Positions 46,856 to 55,465 of a stretch of DNA of 64,000 nt are shown piece by piece. Source of the stretch: Microbacterium sp. 10M-3C3. Its GTDB lineage: Bacteria; Actinomycetota; Actinomycetes; Actinomycetales; Microbacteriaceae. The notes under the pieces were generated by a model. The model did no database searches, was not told the origin of the DNA, and was given only the letters and a program-made list of their open reading frames with translations. A program made the position numbers and the translations under genes. Location: contig NZ_CP034245.1 of the NCBI RefSeq assembly GCF_003931875.1, forward strand, positions 2,170,001 through 2,234,000. Direction: 5' to 3'. Position 1 is the first letter of the stretch; each line of letters opens with the position of its first letter.

Positions 46856-47869
46856 ATGCGACTTCCCTCCGCCTCCGCGCGTACAGCGCGCGTCGGCCTG
46901 CCCGTGGCTCTCGTGGGCACCCTCGCCCTCGCACTGACGCCTCACGCCGCTCACGCCGCGCCGCCGCGCGCCGCGCAGCCCGAGGCGCGGCCTGCGCCGC
47001 CGGTCGTGCCCTCGGTGCGGCTGGCGGTCGCCGCGCCGACCGAGCACGTCGTGCAGCCGGGTGACACCGTGAGCGCGATCGCCGCCGCGCACGGCCTCCG
47101 CACCGCCGACGTGCTCGCGGCGAACGGACTGGGATGGTCCACCATCATCCGCCCCGGCCAGGTGCTGCGCCTCGCGGCCGCTCCGCCTCCGGCCCCGGCG
47201 CCGACGGCCGCCGCACCGGCCCCCGGACCCGCCGTGACGACGCACACGGTGCGCGCCGGCGACACCGTCTTCGCGATCGCCCGCGCCCACGGCACCACGG
47301 TCGACGCCGTGCTCGCCGCCAACGGACTGACGCGGTCCTCGATCATCTACCCGGGAGAGACGCTGACGATCCCCGGCGCCGCGGCCGTCGCATCCGCCGC
47401 CCCCGCGATGGCGCCCGCCGCCGCCGTCTCCTCCGCGCCGGCGCCCGCCCCGGCCTCGGCCGTCCTCGACGCCGAGCAGGCTGCGAACGCGCAGCTGATC
47501 ATCCGCGTGGGCCGCGAGCTCGGCGTCTCCGACCGGGGCATCGCGATCGCGCTCGGCACCGCGATGGTCGAGTCGTGGCTGCGCAACCTCGACTGGGGCG
47601 ACCGCGACTCCCTCGGCCTCTTCCAGCAGCGGCCGAGCACCGGCTGGGGCACGCGCGAGCAGATCCTCGACCCGGTGCGCTCGACGCGCGCGTTCTTCGG
47701 CGGGCCGGGCGACCCCAACGGCACGGCCACACGCGGGCTCCTCGACATCCCGGGATGGGAGACGATGGCCTACGCGGATGCGGCGCAGGCCGTGCAGATC
47801 TCCGCCTTCCCCGACCGCTACGCGGCGTGGGAGAGCGCGGCGACGACGTGGGTCGCCGCCTGGGGGTGA
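46856..47869 (+). CDS. Secreted LysM protein with lysozyme-like C-terminus
   Basis: The 337-residue protein has a Sec signal ending AAHAA, two LysM repeats (EHVVQPGDTVSAIAAAHGL and THTVRAGDTVFAIARAHG, each about 45 residues), an Ala/Pro linker and a C-terminal domain. The last part, IALGTAMVESWLRNLDWGD then DSLGLFQQRPSTGWGT, has the Glu and surrounding pattern of actinobacterial transglycosylase/lysozyme-like domains, so it probably cleaves peptidoglycan. LysM modules bind the glycan. A TTGACA promoter and AAAGGAAG ribosome site precede it. Confidence 0.85.
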   Translation: MRLPSASARTARVGLPVALVGTLALALTPHAAHAAPPRAAQPEARPAPPVVPSVRLAVAAPTEHVVQPGDTVSAIAAAHGLRTADVLAANGLGWSTIIRPGQVLRLAAAPPPAPAPTAAAPAPGPAVTTHTVRAGDTVFAIARAHGTTVDAVLAANGLTRSSIIYPGETLTIPGAAAVASAAPAMAPAAAVSSAPAPAPASAVLDAEQAANAQLIIRVGRELGVSDRGIAIALGTAMVESWLRNLDWGDRDSLGLFQQRPSTGWGTREQILDPVRSTRAFFGGPGDPNGTATRGLLDIPGWETMAYADAAQAVQISAFPDRYAAWESAATTWVAAWG

Positions 47870-47930
47870 CGCGCGCGATACAGCTGTGTAACGGGGTGAG
47901 CCGCTCCCCGGCCTCACAGGTGTCGCTCCC

Positions 47931-47936
47931 TAGACT
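47931..47936 (+). promoter_or_regulatory. Predicted leaderless -10 for the PASTA kinase (TAGACT)
   Basis: TAGACT ends six bases before GTG 47943; CCTCCT fills the gap and cannot serve as a ribosome site. Confidence 0.5.
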
Positions 47937-47942
47937 CCTCCT

Positions 47943-49889
47943 GTGAGCACGAGTCAGCAGGCCGACCCGCTGATCGGACGTCTCGTCGACGGCCGATACC
48001 GGGTGCGCGCGCGCATCGCGCGCGGCGGCATGGCGACCGTGTACGTGGCCACCGACATGCGGCTCGAGCGCCGCGTCGCGCTCAAGGTCATGCACGGACA
48101 CCTGAGCGACGACGCCGTGTTCCAGAGTCGCTTCATCCAGGAGGCGCGCGCCGCGGCGCGCCTGGCCGACCCGCACGTCGTGAACGTCTTCGACCAGGGC
48201 CAGGACGGCGACATGGCGTACCTCGTCATGGAGTACCTGCCCGGCATCACGCTGCGCGAGCTGCTGCGCGAGCACCGGCGGCTCACGATCCCGCAGACGA
48301 TCACGATCATGGATGCGGTGCTCTCGGGCTTGGCCGCGGCGCACCGCGCCGGCATCGTGCACCGCGACGTCAAGCCGGAGAACGTCCTCCTCGCCGAGGA
48401 CGGGCGCATCAAGATCGGCGACTTCGGACTCGCCCGCGCGACGACCGCGAACACCGCGTCGGGTCAGATGCTCCTCGGCACGATCGCCTATCTCGCCCCC
48501 GAGCTCGTCACGCGCGGCACCGCCGACGCCCGCAGCGACATCTACGCGCTCGGCATCATGATGTACGAGATGCTCACCGGCGAGCAGCCCTACAAGGGCG
48601 AGCAGCCGATGCAGATCGCCTTCCAGCACGCGACCGATTCCGTGCCGCGACCGAGCGTGAAGAACCCCGGCGTCCCCGAGCAGCTGGACGAGCTCGTGCT
48701 GTGGGCCACCGAGAAGAAGCCCGACGACCGCCCGCTCGACGCCGACGCGATGCTGACGCGGCTGCGGGAGATCGAACGCCAGCTCGGCGTCGCTCCCCAG
48801 GTCGCGCGCGCCGTGTCGGTCGGCACCGCGACCGCCGACGACGGGATCGACTCGGGCGAGCTGACGAAGGTGCTCCCCCAGACGACCACCGCCCCGACCC
48901 CCGTCGACGCGGGCGACAACGGGGCGCGCTTGCGCACGCGTGCACGCCGACGCGCGGCACGCGGCGGCTGGCTCGTCGCGCTCGTGCTGCTGCTGGCGGC
49001 CCTCGCCGGCGGGACCGGCTGGTGGTTCGGGTCGGGCCCGGGCTCGCTCGTGGCCGTGCCCGACGTCTCCGGCGCCGCATCCTTCGCCGACGCGCAGGCC
49101 GCCCTCGTCGCGCAGTCGCTGCAGGCGGCCGAGGGACAGGTCTACAGCCTCGACGTGCCCGCGGGCACGGTCGTCGACACCGACCCGCCGGCCGGCACGC
49201 GCGTCGACCGCGACACGACGATCACCGTCAACGTGTCGCAGGGGCCGCGTCCCGTGACCGTCGAGGCGCTCGGCGGACGCGCCGCGACGGAGGTGCGCGG
49301 CATCCTCACCGGGATCAACCTGACCGTGACGGATCCGGATCAGACCGAGTTCACCGGCGACATCCCCTCCGGCGCGGTCGTCGCCGCGACCCTCACGCCG
49401 CGCGGCGGCCAGGCGCAGGACTGCACGCAGGGCTGCGAGGCGCACGAGGGCGATTCGGTGACCCTCCTCGTCTCCCTCGGTGCGGTGCCGGACGTCTCCG
49501 GCGACAGCGTCGACCGCGCGACCCAGCGCCTCACCGAGGTCGGCCTGCAGGTGTCGGGCGATCGCCGGGAGCAGTCCAGCGACGGGATCGACAAGGGCGA
49601 CGTCATCGGCATCGCCGAGCGCGACGGCAAGGGCAACTTCCGCCCGGGCGACACCGTGACCCTCATCGTGTCGTCGGGGCCGCCCCTGTTCGCCGTGCCC
49701 AACGTCGTGGGGCTCACGCGCGACGAGGCGAAGGCGGCACTGACGAAGGCCGGTTTCACCGTCGAGTACCTGCCGACGTGGGACCTCTTCCCCAACGGCA
49801 CGACGAAGGTCGAGGCGCAGGACCCGAAGGCGAACAGCATGGTCGTCAAGGGCACGAAGGTGTCGCTGCGGCTGAACGTCTCCGGCTGA
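47943..49889 (+). CDS. Ser/Thr protein kinase with PASTA domains
   Basis: A 648-residue membrane kinase of the PknB/Stk1 type. The kinase domain (residues about 18-285) has GGMATVYVA, the ATP lysine K48, HRDVKPEN with D142, DFG at 160-162 and LGTIAYLAPE. A membrane helix lies near residues 340-360, and four PASTA-like repeats (about 365-648) are outside, which in the family sense muropeptides or lipid II. The second repeat holds an odd Cys pair in QDCTQGCEAHEG. In mycobacteria the kinase here, PknL, lacks PASTA repeats. The substrate may include the nearby Rv2175c-like and GarA proteins. Confidence 0.93.
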   Translation: MSTSQQADPLIGRLVDGRYRVRARIARGGMATVYVATDMRLERRVALKVMHGHLSDDAVFQSRFIQEARAAARLADPHVVNVFDQGQDGDMAYLVMEYLPGITLRELLREHRRLTIPQTITIMDAVLSGLAAAHRAGIVHRDVKPENVLLAEDGRIKIGDFGLARATTANTASGQMLLGTIAYLAPELVTRGTADARSDIYALGIMMYEMLTGEQPYKGEQPMQIAFQHATDSVPRPSVKNPGVPEQLDELVLWATEKKPDDRPLDADAMLTRLREIERQLGVAPQVARAVSVGTATADDGIDSGELTKVLPQTTTAPTPVDAGDNGARLRTRARRRAARGGWLVALVLLLAALAGGTGWWFGSGPGSLVAVPDVSGAASFADAQAALVAQSLQAAEGQVYSLDVPAGTVVDTDPPAGTRVDRDTTITVNVSQGPRPVTVEALGGRAATEVRGILTGINLTVTDPDQTEFTGDIPSGAVVAATLTPRGGQAQDCTQGCEAHEGDSVTLLVSLGAVPDVSGDSVDRATQRLTEVGLQVSGDRREQSSDGIDKGDVIGIAERDGKGNFRPGDTVTLIVSSGPPLFAVPNVVGLTRDEAKAALTKAGFTVEYLPTWDLFPNGTTKVEAQDPKANSMVVKGTKVSLRLNVSG

Positions 49890-49906
49890 GCCGCGCACGC
49901 GAGCGC

Positions 49907-49972
49907 GAACGTGCACCGTCCAAGCGAGGGTGCACCGCGCACGATGCATTCTCGCTTGGACCGTGCACGTTC
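49907..49972. repeat. 22-bp inverted repeat between kinase and DAHP synthase genes
   Basis: Arms 49907-49928 and 49951-49972 match in 21 of 22 positions, with a 22-base spacer that itself contains GTGCACC and TGCA. It lies between the convergent stops at 49889 and 49985, with no T-tract. It could be a terminator or a copy of a dispersed palindromic element. Confidence 0.7.
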
Positions 49973-49984
49973 AACGCGGCTGCG

Positions 49985-51322
49985 TCACAGCTTCTCGAGC
50001 TCCTCGGCGACGAGGAAGGCGAGCTCGAGGCTCTGCATGTGGTTCAGGCGCGGGTCGCACAGGCTCTCGTAGCGCGTCGCGAGGGTCGCCTCGTCGATCA
50101 TCTCCGAACCGCCCAGGCACTCGGTGACGTCGTCGCCCGTGAGCTCCACGTGGATGCCGCCGGGGAATGTCCCCACCGCGCGGTGGGCCTCGAAGAATCC
50201 GCGGACCTCGTCCACGACGTCGTCGAAGCGGCGCGTCTTGTACCCGGTCGGGGTCGTGATGCCGTTGCCGTGCATCGGGTCGGTCACCCACAGCGGCGTC
50301 GCGCCGGAGTCGCGGACCGCCTCCAGCAGCGGCGGCAGGGCGTCGCGGATCTTCCCCGCCCCCATGCGCGTGATGAACGTCAGGCGCCCGGGCTCGCGCT
50401 CGGGGTCGAGCTTGTCGATGAGGGCGAGCGCCGTCTCGGGCGTCGTGGTGGGCCCGAGCTTGACCCCGATGGGGTTGCGGATGCGGGAGAAGTAGTCCAC
50501 GTGCGCGCCGTCGAGGTCGCGCGTGCGCTCCCCGATCCACAGGAAGTGGGCGGAGGTGTTGTACGGCGTGCCGGTGCGCGAGTCGATGCGCGTCATCGGC
50601 CGCTCGTAGTCCATCAGCAGGCCCTCGTGGCCGGTGTAGAACTCCACGCGCCGCAGCTCGTCGAAGTCGGCGCCCGCCGCCTCCATGAACTTGATGGCGC
50701 GGTCGATCTCGGTCGCCAGCCGCTCGTACTGCTGGTTCGCGGGGTTCTGCGCGAAGCCCTTGTTCCAGCTGTGCACCTCGCGGAGGTCGGCGAAGCCACC
50801 CTGCGTGAAGGCGCGGATGAGGTTGATGGTCGACGCGGCCGTGTGGTAGCCCTTCAGCAGCCGCGCGGGGTCGGCCTTGCGCGACTCCTCGGTGAAGTCG
50901 TAGCCGTTGACGATGTCGCCGCGGTACGCCGGCAGCGTCACCTCGCCGCGCGTCTCGGTGTCGCTGGAGCGGGGCTTGGCGAACTGCCCGGCCATGCGGC
51001 CCATCTTCACCACCGGCATCGAGGCGCCATAGGTCAGGACGACCGCCATCTGCAGCACCGTCTTGATGCGGTTGCGGATCTGCTCGGCCGTGGCCCCGGC
51101 GAAGGTCTCGGCGCAGTCGCCGCCCTGCAGCAGGAACGCGTTGCCGGATGCGGCGCGCGCGAGGCGATCACGGAGGATGTCGACCTCGCCCGCGAACACC
51201 AGCGGCGGCAGGCTCGCGATCTCGGCGGATGCCGCCGCCACGGCCGTCTCGTCATACCACTGCGGCTGCTGCTTGATGGGCAGTGTGCGCCAGTGATCGA
51301 GAGGGTCGAGGGAAGTGAGCAT
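49985..51322 (-). CDS. aroG: Class II DAHP synthase (3-deoxy-7-phosphoheptulonate synthase)
   Basis: Catalyses the first step of the shikimate pathway, joining PEP and erythrose-4-phosphate. The 445-residue sequence is the class II (plant/mycobacterial AroG) type: QQPQWYDETAVAAASAEIASL, LLQGGDCAETFAG with the metal-binding Cys, GRMAGQFAKPRS, YTGHEGLLMDYERP, WIGERTRDLDGAHV and HVELTGDDVTECLGG. ATG 51322 has a TAGACT -10 six bases upstream. It follows the PASTA kinase gene as in mycobacteria. Confidence 0.95.
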   Translation of the reverse strand: MLTSLDPLDHWRTLPIKQQPQWYDETAVAAASAEIASLPPLVFAGEVDILRDRLARAASGNAFLLQGGDCAETFAGATAEQIRNRIKTVLQMAVVLTYGASMPVVKMGRMAGQFAKPRSSDTETRGEVTLPAYRGDIVNGYDFTEESRKADPARLLKGYHTAASTINLIRAFTQGGFADLREVHSWNKGFAQNPANQQYERLATEIDRAIKFMEAAGADFDELRRVEFYTGHEGLLMDYERPMTRIDSRTGTPYNTSAHFLWIGERTRDLDGAHVDYFSRIRNPIGVKLGPTTTPETALALIDKLDPEREPGRLTFITRMGAGKIRDALPPLLEAVRDSGATPLWVTDPMHGNGITTPTGYKTRRFDDVVDEVRGFFEAHRAVGTFPGGIHVELTGDDVTECLGGSEMIDEATLATRYESLCDPRLNHMQSLELAFLVAEELEKL

Positions 51323-51328
51323 CCTCGC

Positions 51329-51334
51329 AGTCTA
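51329..51334 (-). promoter_or_regulatory. Predicted leaderless -10 for aroG (TAGACT)
   Basis: TAGACT ends six bases before the aroG ATG and overlaps the stop of the upstream acyltransferase gene at 51332. Confidence 0.5.
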
Positions 51335-52048
51335 TCGGCGCGTCGCACCCGTCGACGCGCGCCCGCGGGCGGCGAGCAGGCGGTCCTTGACGCTGGACGC
51401 GTACACGTCCTCGTACTCCTGCTCCCCCAGGCGCTGCAGCGCCACCATGATCTCGTCGGTCACCGAGCGGAGGATGTAGCGGTCGCTCTCCATGCCGGCG
51501 AAGCGCGAGAAGTCGAGCGGCTCGCCGATGACGATCCCGACGCGGCCGATGCGCGGGATGCGCTGGCCGATCGGCTGGATGGTGTCGGTGTCGACCATGA
51601 CGACCGGCACGACGGGCACGCGGGCCTCGAGGGCCATGCGGGCGATGCCGGTGCGGCCGCGGTAGAGCTTGCCGTCGGGGCTGCGCGTGCCCTCGGGGTA
51701 GATGCCGAGGAGCTCGTCGCGCCCGAGGACGCGCAGGCCGGTGTTCAGCGACGCCTCTGAGGCCTTGCCGCCGGTGCGGTCGATCGGGAGCTGACCGGTC
51801 GCGATGAAGAACATGCGGGTCGCCCGGCCCTTGAGCCCGCGGCCCGTGAAGTAGTCGCTCTTGGCGAGGAAGGCCACGCGCCGGTCGATCATGAGCGGGA
51901 GGAAGATCGAGTCGGCGAACGAGAGGTGGTTGCTCGCGAGGATCGCGCCGCCCTCGGCGGGGATGTTGCGGCGGCCGACGATCCACGGCCGGAAGATCGC
52001 CTTGAGGATCGGTCCGATCACGACGTACTTCATCAGCCAGTAGAACAT
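51332..52048 (-). CDS. 1-acyl-glycerol-3-phosphate acyltransferase (PlsC family)
   Basis: This 238-residue membrane-associated acyltransferase has the PlsC signature NHLSFADS (HX4D), GIYPEGTRSPDGK and VPVVPVVMVDT. It would transfer an acyl chain to lysophosphatidic acid or a related glycerophosphate. ATG 52048 begins MFYWLMKYVVIGPIL, a membrane-binding segment. It follows the ROK gene by one base. Counterpart of Rv2182c. Confidence 0.9.
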   Translation of the reverse strand: MFYWLMKYVVIGPILKAIFRPWIVGRRNIPAEGGAILASNHLSFADSIFLPLMIDRRVAFLAKSDYFTGRGLKGRATRMFFIATGQLPIDRTGGKASEASLNTGLRVLGRDELLGIYPEGTRSPDGKLYRGRTGIARMALEARVPVVPVVMVDTDTIQPIGQRIPRIGRVGIVIGEPLDFSRFAGMESDRYILRSVTDEIMVALQRLGEQEYEDVYASSVKDRLLAARGRASTGATRR

Positions 52049-52049
52049 G

Positions 52050-52985
52050 TCAGCTGCTCTCCCCTGCGAGATCCGCGACTCCGATGAGACCGGCATCGTT
52101 GCCGAGCCGTGCCACGGCGAACTCCGCCACCGGACGATCACCGTACCCCGGAAGCGACGTCTCGTAGGCGAGACGGATGGGCTCGAGCAGCACGTCGCCG
52201 AGCTGCGCGACGCCGCCGCCGATGACGAACAGCTCGGGGTCGAGCACGGCCTGGAAACCGCCGCACGCCTCGCCGAGCGCGGTGGCGACGCGCCGGAGCG
52301 CCTCGAGTGCCCCGGGGTCGTCCGCGAGCACGAGGCGTGAGATGTCGGCGCCGTGGATGACCCCGTCGGCGCCGCGCGCGGCGCGCAGCTGCGTCCCGAG
52401 GTCGGACTGCGCGGCGATCGCCGCGGCCTCGCGCTGCAGGGCCCGCCCCGACGCGTACTGCTCGAGGCATCCGTTCTGGCCGCACCCGCAGGGCAGCCCG
52501 TTGCGCTCGAACCGGATGTGGCCGAGCTCGCCGCCGATGCCGTGGCCGCCGCGGTACAGCGCGCCGTCCGCGACGACGGCGCCCCCGACGCCCGTGCCCA
52601 TCGTGAGCATGACCATGTCGCGGCGCCCGCGACCCGCGCCGAAGCGGAACTCGCCCCAGCCGGCGGCGTTCGCGTCGTTCTCGATCGCGACCGGCGCGCC
52701 CAGGCGCTCCTCGAGGATCGCGCGCAGCGGCTCGTTGCGCCACGCGATGTTGGGCGCGTGGATGACCGTCGAGCGCTCGCGGTCGATGAAGCCGGCGGCG
52801 GCGACGCCGATGCCGGCGACGTCGTGCCGGCTGCGCAGCGCGTCGGCCATGCCGACGACGGCATCCACGAGCGCGCCGACGTCGGTGGGGGTGTCCACGC
52901 GCAGCTTCTCGATGATGCCGCCGGCCGCGTCGACGACGCCTCCGGCGATCTTCGTCCCGCCGATGTCGATTCCGACGTTGAGCAC
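52050..52985 (-). CDS. ROK-family glucokinase
   Basis: The 311-residue protein begins LNVGIDIGGTKIAGG, the ROK ATP-binding loop, and has the zinc signature GLPCGCGQNGCLEQY near the middle (CxCGxxGCxE), plus GTGVGGAVVADG. It lacks a helix-turn-helix domain, so it is a sugar kinase, most likely glucokinase, and not a ROK repressor. GTG 52985 is preceded by GGAAGGGAG. A 12-bp inverted repeat surrounds its predicted -10. Confidence 0.92.
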   Translation of the reverse strand: MLNVGIDIGGTKIAGGVVDAAGGIIEKLRVDTPTDVGALVDAVVGMADALRSRHDVAGIGVAAAGFIDRERSTVIHAPNIAWRNEPLRAILEERLGAPVAIENDANAAGWGEFRFGAGRGRRDMVMLTMGTGVGGAVVADGALYRGGHGIGGELGHIRFERNGLPCGCGQNGCLEQYASGRALQREAAAIAAQSDLGTQLRAARGADGVIHGADISRLVLADDPGALEALRRVATALGEACGGFQAVLDPELFVIGGGVAQLGDVLLEPIRLAYETSLPGYGDRPVAEFAVARLGNDAGLIGVADLAGESS

Positions 52986-53009
52986 GCCGCTCCCTTCCGG
53001 CCGACGTGT

Positions 53010-53048
53010 CCCCGACGGCGCCTGAAAGTCTAGTCAGCGCCGTCGGGG
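53010..53048. promoter_or_regulatory. 12-bp inverted repeat around the ROK-gene promoter
   Basis: CCCCGACGGCGC (53010-53021) and GCGCCGTCGGGG (53037-53048) are perfect complements with a 15-base spacer. The spacer holds TAGACT on the minus strand (53032-53027), the predicted -10 of the ROK gene. It also lies just upstream of the divergent fadD promoter. Confidence 0.6.
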
Positions 53049-53065
53049 CGCCTCGGCGCCGCCGG

Positions 53066-53071
53066 TAGACT
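53066..53071 (+). promoter_or_regulatory. Predicted -10 for the acyl-CoA ligase gene (TAGACT)
   Basis: TAGACT is followed by a leader of about 45 bases with AAGGAG before GTG 53123. Confidence 0.45.
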
Positions 53072-53122
53072 CGGTCCACGTCGATTCGCATCGATCCGCC
53101 ACCGGTACCGAAGGAGCTGCCC

Positions 53123-54949
53123 GTGACCCATTTCGAAGTCCCCGCCATCGTGCCCGCCGACCCGTCGGCGAACATCGCCGACCTTCTCGTCGCGCGGGTG
53201 GCCGAGACCCCCGACCGCGCGCTGTTCGCCGTCCCCGAGGGCGAGGGCTGGCGCGACGTGACGGCTGCGGAGTTCGAACGGCAGGTGGTGGCGCTGGCGA
53301 AGGGCTTCGTCGCGGCGGGCGTGCAGCCCGGCGACAAGATCGGCTTCCTCGCGCGCACGACCTACGACTGGACCCTCGTGGACTTCGCGCTGTTCTATGC
53401 CGGTGCCGTCATGGTGCCCGTCTACGAGACGAGCTCGCCGTCGCAGATCCAGTGGATCCTCTCGGACTCGGGCGCCGTCGCGGCGATCGTCGAGTCGCCC
53501 GACCACGCCGCGCGTCTCGACGAGGTGCGCGCCGATCTTCCGCTCCTGCGCGAGGTGTGGCAGATGCATCGCGGCGACCTCGACAAGCTCGTGGGCGGTG
53601 GCGCCGGTGTCGACGACGCCGAGATCGTCCGCCGCCGGGGACTGGCGAACGGCGACGACATCGCCACGCTCATCTACACGTCCGGCTCCACCGGACGCCC
53701 CAAGGGCTGCGTGCTCACGCACAGCAACTTCGTCGAGCTCGCGCGCAACTCGGCCACGGCCCTGCACGAGGTGGTCGAGACGCCGGGCGCCTCGACGCTG
53801 CTGTTCATCACGACGGCGCACGTGTTCGCGCGGTTCATCTCGATCCTCAACGTGCACGCGGGCGTGAAGACAGGCCACCAGCCCGACACGAAGAAGCTCC
53901 TCGCCGCCCTCGGCTCCTTCCAGCCGACGTTCCTCCTCGCGGTGCCGCGCGTGTTCGAGAAGGTGTACAACTCGGCCGAGCAGAAGGCCGAGGCCGGCGG
54001 CAAGGGCCGCATCTTCCGTGCCGCCGCGGACGTGGCGATCGAGCACTCGAAGCTCCAGCAGGAGGGACGGCCCGTGCCGTTCGGCCTCAAGCTGCGCTTC
54101 GCGCTGTTCAACCGCCTGGTCTACGGCAAGCTCCGCGCGGCGATGGGCGGACGCATCGTCTACGCGGTGTCGGGCTCGGCGCCGCTCGGGCCACGCCTCG
54201 GCCATTTCTTCCACAGCCTCGGCGTGGTGATCCTCGAGGGCTACGGCCTGACCGAGACGACCGCCCCGGCGACGGTGAACCTCGCGACGAAGTCGAAGAT
54301 CGGCACCGTCGGGCCGGCGCTTCCGGGCGTCGGCATCCGCCTCGCCGAGGACGGCGAGATCCAGGTGCGCGGCATCAACGTGTTCAAGGAGTACTGGCAG
54401 AACCCGCAGGCGACGGCCGAGGCGTTCGACGGCGACTGGTTCAAGACGGGCGACCTGGGCTCCTTCGACGCCGACGGATTCCTCTCCATCACGGGCCGCA
54501 AGAAGGAGATCATCGTCACCGCCGGCGGCAAGAACGTCGCCCCGGCCGCGCTCGAAGACCCGATCCGCGCGAACCCGATCGTCGGCCAGGTGGTGGTCGT
54601 CGGCGACCAGAAGCCGTTCATCTCGGCGCTGGTGACCCTCGACCCCGAGATGCTGCCGACGTGGCTGGGCAACAACGGCCTGCCCGCCGACATGTCGCTC
54701 GCGGATGCGGCGCGCAACGACGCGGTGCGCGCCGAGGTGCAGCGCGCGATCGATCAGGCCAACAAGGGCGTCTCGCGCGCGGAGTCGATCCGCAAGTTCG
54801 AGATCCTCGGCACCGAGTGGACCGAGGCCAGCGGTCACCTCACGCCGAAGCTGAGCATCAAGCGCAACGTGATCCTCGCCGACTTCGCCGACCGCATCGA
54901 GGAGATCTACGCGGCGCCGGTGAACACGACGAACGTGTCGCTGCCGTAA
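53123..54949 (+). CDS. Long-chain fatty acid--CoA ligase (FadD15-like)
   Basis: This 608-residue AMP-forming ligase activates fatty acids to acyl-CoA. The AMP-binding motif LIYTSGSTGRPKGCVLTHSN, the GYGLTETTAP motif, TGDLGSFDADGFL and GRKKEIIVTAGGKNVAPAALE (hinge and catalytic region) are clear. It is of the long AMP-binding ANL type close to mycobacterial FadD15. GTG 53123 has GAAGGAGCTGCCC upstream. The ROK-kinase/acyltransferase operon is divergent from it. Confidence 0.92.
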   Translation: MTHFEVPAIVPADPSANIADLLVARVAETPDRALFAVPEGEGWRDVTAAEFERQVVALAKGFVAAGVQPGDKIGFLARTTYDWTLVDFALFYAGAVMVPVYETSSPSQIQWILSDSGAVAAIVESPDHAARLDEVRADLPLLREVWQMHRGDLDKLVGGGAGVDDAEIVRRRGLANGDDIATLIYTSGSTGRPKGCVLTHSNFVELARNSATALHEVVETPGASTLLFITTAHVFARFISILNVHAGVKTGHQPDTKKLLAALGSFQPTFLLAVPRVFEKVYNSAEQKAEAGGKGRIFRAAADVAIEHSKLQQEGRPVPFGLKLRFALFNRLVYGKLRAAMGGRIVYAVSGSAPLGPRLGHFFHSLGVVILEGYGLTETTAPATVNLATKSKIGTVGPALPGVGIRLAEDGEIQVRGINVFKEYWQNPQATAEAFDGDWFKTGDLGSFDADGFLSITGRKKEIIVTAGGKNVAPAALEDPIRANPIVGQVVVVGDQKPFISALVTLDPEMLPTWLGNNGLPADMSLADAARNDAVRAEVQRAIDQANKGVSRAESIRKFEILGTEWTEASGHLTPKLSIKRNVILADFADRIEEIYAAPVNTTNVSLP

Positions 54950-54971
54950 CGAGGCGGCGCTTCGACGCGGC

Positions 54972-55463
54972 TCAGAACCAGCTGCTCTCGCGGATCTCGC
55001 GCATCGCCTGACGGCGCACGTCGGCGGGGAGGCGCTGGACGAACAGCATCCCGTCGAGGTGGTCCGTCTCGTGCTGGAGGGCCTGCGCCATGAGGCCCTC
55101 CCCCTCCAGGACGAGCTCGCGGCCGTCGAGGTCGATGCCGGTGACCTTCGCGTACGGGTGCCGGAGGGCATCGTGCCACACGCCCGGGATCGACAGGCAC
55201 CCCTCACCCGTGGGCACCGGGTCGCCGGCGGTCTCGACGAGCACGGGGTTCAGGATGTAGCCGATCGTGCCGTCGACGTTGTAGCTGAACGCGCGCAGGC
55301 CGACCCCGATCTGCGGCGCCGCGACGCCGGCGCGGCCGGGCGGCTCGACGGTATCGAGGAGGTCGCGCACGAGGGCGCGCACCCCGTCGTCGATGGCGTC
55401 GATGGGAGCACTCGCCGCCCGGAGGACGGGGTCGCCGAACAGGCGGATGCTGCGGACCGCCAT
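54972..55463 (-). CDS. def: Peptide deformylase
   Basis: Def removes the formyl group from nascent protein N-termini. The 163-residue protein has the three deformylase motifs: GVAAPQIG, EGCLSIPG with the metal Cys, and QHETDHLDG with both metal His and the catalytic Glu. ATG 55463 begins MAVRSIRLFGDPVLR, the normal start. It is two bases downstream of the MinD-like ATPase gene, so co-transcribed. Confidence 0.95.
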   Translation of the reverse strand: MAVRSIRLFGDPVLRAASAPIDAIDDGVRALVRDLLDTVEPPGRAGVAAPQIGVGLRAFSYNVDGTIGYILNPVLVETAGDPVPTGEGCLSIPGVWHDALRHPYAKVTGIDLDGRELVLEGEGLMAQALQHETDHLDGMLFVQRLPADVRRQAMREIRESSWF

Positions 55464-55465
55464 CG

